In this document: one piece after another, positions 1-5,315 of the stretch
Layout: every line of letters begins with the position of its first letter
How positions within the stretch are numbered: the stretch's first letter is position 1
Source: Actinomycetota bacterium
Lineage (GTDB): Bacteria > Actinomycetota > UBA4738
NCBI GenBank assembly: GCA_013816105.1
Contig: JACDEY010000065.1
Location: forward strand, 1 to 6,580
Direction of reading: 5' to 3'
Length of the DNA: 6,580 nucleotides
Made by a program: the position numbers and the translations under genes
Notes under the pieces: model-generated
Database searches by the model: none
Seen by the model: only the letters and a program-made list of their open reading frames with translations
Told to the model about the DNA's origin: nothing

Positions 1-1
1 C

Positions 2-178
2 GAGATCAAGGATCTCATCGGAGCCGATTCGCTCGCCTATCTGTCCCTGGACGCCGTCGTCGACTCCACGGAGGCGCCTCGAGGGGCGTTCTGCCGCGCT
101 TGCTTCGACGGCCAATACCCCATTCCCGTGGAAGAAGGAGATCGGGCGCCGTCCAAGTTCGCCCTCGAGACCCTGTGA
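2..178 (+). CDS. purF: Amidophosphoribosyltransferase (PurF), C-terminal fragment
   Basis: Only the last 58 codons are in the window; the reading frame is open at the left edge and ends in TGA at 176-178. PurF makes 5-phosphoribosylamine from PRPP and glutamine, the first committed step of cytosolic purine synthesis. The visible part is the tail of the phosphoribosyltransferase domain. It reads SLAYLSLD..., then a stretch around TEAPRG, then the Cys-containing end FCRACFDGQYPIPV, which matches the usual PurF C-terminus (family form roughly YCxACFxGxYP). None of the catalytic N-terminal Cys, PRPP loop or iron-sulfur residues can be judged here. The gene is followed after 16 nt by purM in the same direction, the common actinobacterial purF-purM pair, which strongly supports the call despite the short fragment. 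Confidence 0.9.
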   Translation, partial: EIKDLIGADSLAYLSLDAVVDSTEAPRGAFCRACFDGQYPIPVEEGDRAPSKFALETL

Positions 179-194
179 CGCGGGGCCGCCCGGC

Positions 195-1250
195 GTGCCA
201 GATGATGCTCGGGTGAGCGATCGAGACCCGGAAACCGCGGGCACGGCCGCATACCGGGGAACCGGCGTCGACCTGGATGCCGCGGCAGCCTCGGTGGAAC
301 TCATCCGGGAAGCGGCGCGGGCGGCCTCCCGTCCGGAGGTGGTGAGCTCCGTCGGAGGGTTCGCCGGCCTGGTGGATCTGGGCGACGGCCGGCTGCTCGC
401 CGCATCGGCTGACGGCGTCGGGACGAAGCTCGAGATCGCACGGCGGCTCGGGGTGCTCGACACCGTGGGGATCGACCTCGTCGCGATGTGCGCCAACGAC
501 GTCGTGTGCACCGGGGCGGAGCCGCTGTTCTTCCTCGACTACCTGGCGGTCGGACGGCTGGATCCGATCGCGGTCGAGGCGATCGTGTCCGGGGTTGCAG
601 AGGGCTGCCGGCGTGCGGGTTGCGCTCTGTTGGGGGGCGAGACCGCCGAGCATCCGGGCGTCATGCCCGCCGATGGATTTGATCTGGCAGGTTTCTGCGT
701 GGGCCTCGTCGATCGGCAGCAGGTCCTGAGAAGGGAGAACGTTCGCGAGGGCGACGCGCTCATCGGATTCCGCTCGACAGGCCTGCACGCCAACGGCTTC
801 AGCCTCGTTCGCAGGGTGCTCCTCGAGGACGGCAGACCACTGGACGCCTTCGTTCCGGAGCTGGGCAGATCCCTCGGCGAGGAGCTGCTCGAGCCGACAG
901 CGCTGTACGTACGTGCGGTGCTCGATCTAAACCGCGCCGGGGTCGTTCGTTCAGCCGCTCACATCACCGGCGGTGGGTTCCAGGACAACGTCCGCCGCGC
1001 GCTACCCGAAAACCTCGGCGCTGTGATAGACAGGTCCGCGTGGACGCCACAACCCATCTTCGCCCTCGTCGCCCGGGCCGCCGGCCTGGATCCATCCGAT
1101 CTCTTCGCCGTGCTGAATCAGGGGATCGGGATGGTAGCGGTGATCCAACCGGGCTCCGAGAACGAAGCAGTGGAGCGGGTCCGCGCGGCGGGGACGGAGG
1201 CAGTGATCATCGGACACGTGACGAGGGAGCCGGGGATCGAGATCTCGTGA
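195..1250 (+). CDS. purM: Phosphoribosylformylglycinamidine cyclo-ligase (AIR synthetase, PurM)
   Basis: PurM closes the imidazole ring of the purine precursor, turning FGAM plus ATP into 5-aminoimidazole ribonucleotide in the cytosol. The 351-residue product has the family length. Landmarks are YRGTGVDLDA near residues 20-29, the ATP-binding DGVGTKL at 73-79, NDVVCTGAEPLFFLDY at 101-116, GGETAEHPG at 147-155, STGLHANGFSLV at 194-205, HITGGG at 256-261 and FAVLNQGIGMVAV at 304-316. The His in GGETAEHPG (many bacteria have Met) is, as I recall, usual in actinobacteria. The start is GTG 195, with a weak GGGG nine bases upstream and a 16-nt gap after purF. GTG 213 is in frame but has no purine-rich sequence before it. 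The first 15 or so residues are not conserved, so the start is less certain than the function. The stop overlaps the next gene's start as GTGA. Confidence 0.96.
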   Translation: MPDDARVSDRDPETAGTAAYRGTGVDLDAAAASVELIREAARAASRPEVVSSVGGFAGLVDLGDGRLLAASADGVGTKLEIARRLGVLDTVGIDLVAMCANDVVCTGAEPLFFLDYLAVGRLDPIAVEAIVSGVAEGCRRAGCALLGGETAEHPGVMPADGFDLAGFCVGLVDRQQVLRRENVREGDALIGFRSTGLHANGFSLVRRVLLEDGRPLDAFVPELGRSLGEELLEPTALYVRAVLDLNRAGVVRSAAHITGGGFQDNVRRALPENLGAVIDRSAWTPQPIFALVARAAGLDPSDLFAVLNQGIGMVAVIQPGSENEAVERVRAAGTEAVIIGHVTREPGIEIS

Positions 1251-1678
1251 ACCGCCACCAGGACGCTCTCGCACGAGCGGCGACGAAGGCGGCGCCGCCG
1301 AGCAGGGGCCGAGTCCTCGTCGTAGAGGACGAGGTGGATCTCGCCTGGGTCGAGCAGTTCAATCTGCAGAGCGAGGGGTACCATGCGCGCGTGGCGCCGG
1401 AGGGTCGCGCCGCGCTCCAGGCCGTCGCCGAGTTCACTCCCGACCTCATGCTTCTCGACGTCATGCTTCCGTGTCTGGACGGGTGGTCGGTCCTGGCAAG
1501 GCTTCAGGAGCTGCCGCACGACCGGAGGCCGAAGGTCATCGTCGTATCGGCCGCGGCGGGTGAGGCCGCCCGCGCGCGGGCCCAGAAGATGGGCGCGGAG
1601 TGGTTCCTGTCCAAGCCGTTCGACATGGACGAGCTCATGCAGCTTGTGGACGAAGCGCTCGGGCCGAACGCCGCCTGA
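1247..1678 (+). CDS. Stand-alone response regulator receiver protein (CheY-like)
   Basis: This 143-residue protein is a single phosphoacceptor receiver domain with no output domain. After about 20 non-conserved residues, the first strand VLVVEDE (23-29) carries the acidic pair E27/D28. LMLLDVMLP places the phosphoacceptor Asp at residue 71. VIVVSA gives the switch Ser at 101, and FLSKPFD gives the invariant Lys at 123, followed by Pro 124. All active-site positions are present, so it should be phosphorylatable. The open frame extends upstream into purM to 1040, but that part is a shadow. GTG 1247 is the credible start because it overlaps the purM TGA as GTGA and directly precedes the domain, implying translational coupling. 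No histidine kinase lies in the window, so partner and output are unknown. The domain call is firm; a link to purine metabolism is only inferred from position. Confidence 0.93.
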   Translation: MNRHQDALARAATKAAPPSRGRVLVVEDEVDLAWVEQFNLQSEGYHARVAPEGRAALQAVAEFTPDLMLLDVMLPCLDGWSVLARLQELPHDRRPKVIVVSAAAGEAARARAQKMGAEWFLSKPFDMDELMQLVDEALGPNAA

Positions 1679-1684
1679 GGAGAG

Positions 1685-1703
1685 CCGGGCCGACCTAGCC
1701 CGG
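1685..1703. terminator. GC-rich hairpin between convergent operons, possible weak terminator
   Basis: A perfect 6-bp inverted repeat, CCGGGC (1685-1690) and GCCCGG (1698-1703), encloses a 7-nt loop. It starts seven bases after the receiver gene's stop and overlaps the last codons and stop of the leftward SH3-like gene. There is no T-tract on either side, so it is not a canonical intrinsic terminator. In GC-rich actinobacteria, terminators without U-tracts have been proposed, and the site is where a shared bidirectional terminator would be expected. A stem this short can occur by chance. Confidence 0.28.
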
Positions 1704-1907
1704 AACCACCTTCCCGAATCGAACACCGAGGGCGGGGACGCGGGCGAGGCCTCCATCTTTCGTTCGAACCAGGTAGGTGTTGGCCGCGTCGTCCCACGCC
1801 TCGAGGACGCCGACCGCCTCGCTCACGTAGCCATTCGGGAGCTCGTACTGGAAGGAAACCCGGCGACCCACGTCGCGGGGGCTCACGGAGTTCCGTCTGG
1901 CCTGCAT
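1695..1907 (-). CDS. Small SH3-like domain protein (Rv0428c N-terminal type)
   Basis: The product is about 70 residues with no signal peptide or membrane segment. Its core, DVGRRVSFQYEL through VGVLEAWD to YLVRTKDGGLARVPALGVRFGKVVP, resembles the SH3-like beta-barrel at the N-terminus of the mycobacterial Rv0428c-type GNAT acetyltransferases. Small actinobacterial proteins with this domain alone also exist and are often misannotated as acetyltransferases. No GNAT domain follows, so no enzymatic activity is claimed. It is the last gene of the vdh-bkd operon. The ATG at 1907 leaves a 45-nt gap after the E2 stop. TTG 1943 in the same frame would give 82 residues and a 9-nt gap, but its only SD-like run (GGGGAG) abuts the codon with no spacer. 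GTG 1886 is also possible. Family assignment is by recalled pattern; the role is unknown. Confidence 0.68.
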   Translation of the reverse strand: MQARRNSVSPRDVGRRVSFQYELPNGYVSEAVGVLEAWDDAANTYLVRTKDGGLARVPALGVRFGKVVPG

Positions 1908-1952
1908 CGCGACTACGGTATCCGGGCCGTCCTTCGCCCTCAACTCCCCGGC

Positions 1953-3233
1953 TCAGCGCGGAAGCGCGCCGAGTGAGAACGGGCTCTCGAGGATGTTCCC
2001 GAGCCCCTTCAGCGCCCGCCCAGCCTCGGCCCCGTCGAGGACCCGATGGTCGAAGGAGAGCGAGAGCGTCACGGTCGGGCGGGCCTCCACCCCGCCCTCG
2101 ACGACCAGCGCGCGGGGCTCGATGACCCCGAGCGCAAGGATGGCCGACTCGGGGTGGTTGATGATTGGGGTACCGAACTCAGCCCCGAAGGTGCCCACGT
2201 TCGTGACGGTGATCGTTCCGCCGGAGACGTCCCGCGGTTTGACCGTTCCGGTGCGCGCCGCCTCGCTCAGCCGCGCGATCTCCCGGCCGATCTCCGCGAT
2301 GCCCTTCGCGCCGGCGTCGCGTACCACGGTGACAAGGAGCCCTCGCTCGGTATCCGTGGCGATGCCGACGTGGCAGTCTCGATACAGCACGAGCGTGGAC
2401 TCCTGGGCGTCGAAGGAGGCGTTCAGCTTCGGGTGCTCCCGGCACACCTCCACGAGGCTCCGGACGACGATCGGCAGGGGACTCACTCGCTCTCCAGCCG
2501 CGGCCGAGAGCTCCTCGCGAAACGCCATCAGCCAGGTGGCGTCCACCGTGAGGAAGGTGGTGACGTGCGGGATCTCGCGCACGGAGCGAGTCATCTTCTC
2601 GGCGATGAGCCGGCGCGTCCCGCGAATCGGGATCCGCTCGGTCGCGCGTTCCACCGCCACCATTGTCTCTTGGCCCTGGACCGTTCCTGCGGCCTTCGTC
2701 ACATCCTCCCGGGTGACGCGGCCGCCGGGCCCGGTTCCCGAGACGGATGCAAGCTCGACCCCGAGCTCCTTCGCGAGCCGCCGCACCGGAGGGGAGGCGG
2801 GAACGGGGCCTTCCCGAGCCCGATTCTCACCCTCGGCCGTTTGTGGGGCGCGGACGTTCGCCTTGGCGACCTCGTCCTCCTCCACCCCGTAGCCGACCAG
2901 CACCGCTCGGCGCTTGGGACGCCCCTCCCCCTCCACAGACGGCCCGGCCTGTTTGGCGGCCACCAGCGCATCGGGGGCATGCTCGGACGTGTCGGCGACG
3001 CGGATCGACACGAGAGGCTCGCCGACCTTGACGACGGCGCCCTCTTCGGCATGTAGGCGCGCCACGACGCCTTCCCACGGCGCAGGGATCTCGACCAGGG
3101 CCTTCGCGGTGTTCACTTCCACGAGCACCTGGTTCAGCTCGACCGAGTCGCCCTCGGCCACCCGCCAGGTGACGACCTCCGCCTCCTCCAGTCCCTCACC
3201 CAGGTCGGGGAGCCGAAAGTCGCGGACGGCCAT
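1953..3233 (-). CDS. bkdC: Branched-chain 2-oxo acid dehydrogenase E2 (dihydrolipoamide acyltransferase)
   Basis: E2 is the structural core of the complex: its lipoyl arm takes the acyl group from E1 and passes it to CoA. The 426-residue protein has the standard order. A lipoyl domain spans 1-80 (LPDLGEGLEEAEV, then VNTAKALVE with the lipoylated Lys at 44). A charged, Ala/Pro-rich linker follows, containing VLVGYGVEEDE at 111-121. A peripheral subunit-binding domain lies around 145-180 (PASPPVRRLAKELGV, GTGPGGRVTREDV). The catalytic acyltransferase domain runs from about 200 to 426 and ends in FDHRVLDG, giving catalytic His 396 and Asp 400. One lipoyl domain is present. The ATG shares its A with the E1 beta stop (TGATG), and no SD is visible, so coupling is likely. 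E2 proteins of pyruvate and branched-chain complexes are hard to separate by sequence; the vdh neighbour favours branched-chain substrates. Confidence 0.92.
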   Translation of the reverse strand: MAVRDFRLPDLGEGLEEAEVVTWRVAEGDSVELNQVLVEVNTAKALVEIPAPWEGVVARLHAEEGAVVKVGEPLVSIRVADTSEHAPDALVAAKQAGPSVEGEGRPKRRAVLVGYGVEEDEVAKANVRAPQTAEGENRAREGPVPASPPVRRLAKELGVELASVSGTGPGGRVTREDVTKAAGTVQGQETMVAVERATERIPIRGTRRLIAEKMTRSVREIPHVTTFLTVDATWLMAFREELSAAAGERVSPLPIVVRSLVEVCREHPKLNASFDAQESTLVLYRDCHVGIATDTERGLLVTVVRDAGAKGIAEIGREIARLSEAARTGTVKPRDVSGGTITVTNVGTFGAEFGTPIINHPESAILALGVIEPRALVVEGGVEARPTVTLSLSFDHRVLDGAEAGRALKGLGNILESPFSLGALPR

Positions 3234-4195
3234 CAGTAGTTCGTGACCCGGTCGACCGCATCGAGGATGCGCTCGATGCTCGGGAGGTAGTGCGACTCGA
3301 TCGTGGCCGGCGGGTAGGGGGTGTCGTAACCGGTGACCCGCAGGACCGGCGCCTCCAGGCAGTCGAACGCATCCTCCATCAGCCGGGCGACCACCTCGGC
3401 GCCGAAGCCCGCCGTGAGCGGTGCCTCATGGACGACCACGGCCCGGCCGGTCCGCCGGACGGAGGCCGCAAGCGCGTCGAGGTCGAGAGGGACGAGCGTC
3501 CGAAGGTCGAGCACTTCGAGCTCCGTTCCCCGTGCCGCGGCGGCACGCGCCGCGGCGAGCGAACGCGCGACCATGGCCCCATAGGCGATCACCGTGCAGT
3601 CGCTCCCTTCGCGAAGCACGCGAGCCTTTCCGATGGGAAGCGCGGATGCCCCGTCGAGGTCCCCTTCCTCCTTGGACCAGTACCGGCTCTTCGGCTCGAA
3701 GAAGATGACCGGGTCGGGGTCCGCGATCGATGCACGCAGAAGGTCGTGGGCGTCGATGGGCGTGGACGGAGCCACCACCTTCAGGCCGGCGGTGTGGGCG
3801 TAGTAGGCCTCCGGGCTCTCCGAGTGGTGCTCTGCGGCGCCGATGCCCCCGGCGAAGGGGATCCGGATCACGATCGGCACGGTCTGGCGTCCACGCGAGC
3901 GGTACCGGTACTTCGCCACGTGGCTGATGACCTGGTCCAGGGCCGGGTACGAGAACCCGTCGAACTGCATCTCCGCTACAGGACGCCACCCGGCGAGGGC
4001 CAGCCCGAGGGATACCCCGGCGATCGCCGCCTCCGCGAGGGGCGTGTCGAAGACCCGCTTGTCGCCGAACTCCGCCTGCAAGCCTTCTGTGACCCGAAAC
4101 ACGCCCCCAAGCTTTCCGACGTCCTCGCCCAAGACCAGCGTCCGGTCGTCCTCGGACAGCGAGCGCCGAAGGGCCTCGTTCAGCGCCTTGACCAT
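3233..4195 (-). CDS. bkdB: Branched-chain 2-oxo acid dehydrogenase E1 component, beta subunit
   Basis: With the alpha subunit this forms the thiamine-diphosphate E1 heterotetramer that decarboxylates branched 2-oxo acids and reductively acylates the E2 lipoyl group. The 320-residue product has the family length. Visible landmarks are VLGEDVGKLGGVFRVT (21-36), the cofactor-activating Glu 55 in TPLAEAAI, AEMQFDGF (74-81), the active-site region AAEHHSESPEAYYAH (120-134), GLKVVAPSTP (137-146), and the C-terminal swivel domain ending near VTGYDTPYPPATIE (287-300). The frame is open upstream to 4582, but that extension is an E1 alpha shadow. ATG 4195 fits the domain start and has a clear GAGG five bases upstream, overlapping the E1 alpha stop. 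GTG 4210, five codons earlier, is a poorer option. The GYDTPYPPA end suits branched-chain or actinobacterial Bkd-type E1 beta, but pyruvate use cannot be excluded. Confidence 0.93.
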   Translation of the reverse strand: MVKALNEALRRSLSEDDRTLVLGEDVGKLGGVFRVTEGLQAEFGDKRVFDTPLAEAAIAGVSLGLALAGWRPVAEMQFDGFSYPALDQVISHVAKYRYRSRGRQTVPIVIRIPFAGGIGAAEHHSESPEAYYAHTAGLKVVAPSTPIDAHDLLRASIADPDPVIFFEPKSRYWSKEEGDLDGASALPIGKARVLREGSDCTVIAYGAMVARSLAAARAAAARGTELEVLDLRTLVPLDLDALAASVRRTGRAVVVHEAPLTAGFGAEVVARLMEDAFDCLEAPVLRVTGYDTPYPPATIESHYLPSIERILDAVDRVTNY

Positions 4196-4200
4196 CGTTA

Positions 4201-4204
4201 CCTC
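4201..4204 (-). promoter_or_regulatory. Shine-Dalgarno site deciding the bkdB start
   Basis: On the minus strand GAGG is followed by TAACG and then the ATG at 4195. This is the clearest ribosome binding site in the window. Its first two bases are the last two of the E1 alpha TGA stop, so ribosomes ending on E1 alpha sit on the E1 beta initiation site. This arrangement favours roughly matched synthesis of the two subunits that must assemble together, which is an inference. Confidence 0.75.
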
Positions 4205-5315
4205 AGGCACGCCGGATCCCCGCCTCGGGGTCCTCGGCCTCGGCCGCGAACCGCAGCGCTTCGTCACGCTGGCGGGCAAGATGGGGCGGGATGTCCTCGA
4301 ACACCCATCGGAACATCTCCTCGACAGGGCGGGGACCCGATCCGATGACGCCGGCCCGCATCTCAGCCGCGAACGACTTGGCCTCGCCCTCGACCTCGTC
4401 GACGAACGCCTGGTCCACGAGGCCGGAGCCTTCGAGCCAGGCCCGATAGCGCACGAGTGGGTCGCGGGCCTTCCAGCTCTCGACCTCCTCGCCCGGCTGG
4501 TAGCGCGAAGCGTCGTCCGCCGTGGAATGAGGACCGAGACGGTAGGTGACCGCCTCGATGAGCGTGGGCGTGCCGTCCTCACGGGCCCTGGCCGCGGCTT
4601 CCCTGGTCGCGAGATGGACGGCCAGCACGTCGTTGCCGTCCACGCACACGCCGGGGAAGCCGTACGCCTCCGCCTTCTTCCAGATCGGCGCCACTGTCTG
4701 GGCGGACACGGGCACGGAGATCGCCCACTGATTGTTCTGGCAGAAGAAGATCACAGGGGCGCGGAAGACGGCGGCGAAGTTGCACCCCTCGTGGAAGTCG
4801 CCCTCGGACGTGGCGCCGTCGCCGAAGTACGTGAGCGCGACGATCGGGTCGCCGTCGAGCCTCGCCCCCATCGCGTATCCGACCGCGTGCAGGATCTGGC
4901 TCCCGACCGGGACGCTTACGTAGCCGAAGCGGTGCTCCCGAGCGTCGTAGGTCCCGCCGTGCCAGGTGGCCCGGTAGAAGTGCAGATACTCCACCAGGTC
5001 GACGCCCCGGACGAGCGCCGCCCCCAGCTCACGGTAGGACGGAAAGATCCAATCCGACTCCCGCAGGGCGAACGCGCTGCCAACCTGCGCGGCCTCCTGG
5101 CCGATCAGCGGGGGATAGACAGCGAGCTCCCCCTGCCGCTGCAGCGCGGTCGCCTCCAGATCCGCCCGCCGGGTGAGCGCCATGAGCCGGTAGAGCTCGC
5201 GCAGATCCTCTTCCTTAAGCCCGAGCGCCTCGAGGTCGACCTCTCCAGCCGTGGCCGATGGGAGGACGCGAAGCAGTGCGTCCTGCGGCTCCTCCGATGG
5301 CTCGGCGGGCGTCAT
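4203..5315 (-). CDS. bkdA: Branched-chain 2-oxo acid dehydrogenase E1 component, alpha subunit
   Basis: This 370-residue subunit carries most of the thiamine-diphosphate site of E1 and starts the oxidative decarboxylation of branched 2-oxo acids. It shows LAVYPPLIGQEAAQVG (64-79), WIFPSYRELG (89-98), the ThDP/Mg signature GDGATSEGDFHEG beginning at Gly 165 and closed by QNN with Asn 194-195, and the loop GPHSTADDASRY with His 263, which corresponds to the regulatory phosphorylation loop of mitochondrial E1 alpha. The roughly 38-residue N-terminus before the Pfam-type core is acidic and variable. The start is ATG 5315, sharing its A with the vdh stop (TGATG), with GGGGG five bases upstream. 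The adjacent GTG 5318 would add one residue. The sequence resembles mycobacterial BkdA (Rv2497c) as I remember it. Such proteins are often labelled pyruvate dehydrogenase; the vdh linkage argues for branched-chain substrates. Confidence 0.92.
   Translation of the reverse strand: MTPAEPSEEPQDALLRVLPSATAGEVDLEALGLKEEDLRELYRLMALTRRADLEATALQRQGELAVYPPLIGQEAAQVGSAFALRESDWIFPSYRELGAALVRGVDLVEYLHFYRATWHGGTYDAREHRFGYVSVPVGSQILHAVGYAMGARLDGDPIVALTYFGDGATSEGDFHEGCNFAAVFRAPVIFFCQNNQWAISVPVSAQTVAPIWKKAEAYGFPGVCVDGNDVLAVHLATREAAARAREDGTPTLIEAVTYRLGPHSTADDASRYQPGEEVESWKARDPLVRYRAWLEGSGLVDQAFVDEVEGEAKSFAAEMRAGVIGSGPRPVEEMFRWVFEDIPPHLARQRDEALRFAAEAEDPEAGIRRA

Noticed and set aside
15..788. 257-codon minus-strand open frame over the purF-purM junction
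   Set aside because: It is antisense to conserved purM sequence and lacks any recognisable motif; composition is typical of a shadow frame.
1040..1246. Upstream in-frame extension of the receiver gene into purM
   Set aside because: The extra 69 residues are Arg/Gly/Asp-rich shadow of purM in another frame. The GTG at 1247 overlaps the purM stop and begins just before the receiver domain.
1118..1756. Minus-strand open frame opposite the receiver gene
   Set aside because: It is antisense to a receiver with all catalytic residues in place, and its product is Arg-rich without domain features.
1993..3056. Two overlapping + strand open frames (299 and 336 codons) opposite bkdC
   Set aside because: Both are antisense to an intact E2 gene with all its motifs, have Ser/Arg/Pro-biased composition, and show no promoter or ribosome site.
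4196..4582. Upstream in-frame extension of bkdB
   Set aside because: The 129 extra codons are a shadow of the E1 alpha 3' end. ATG 4195 has a clear GAGG ribosome site and matches the family N-terminus.
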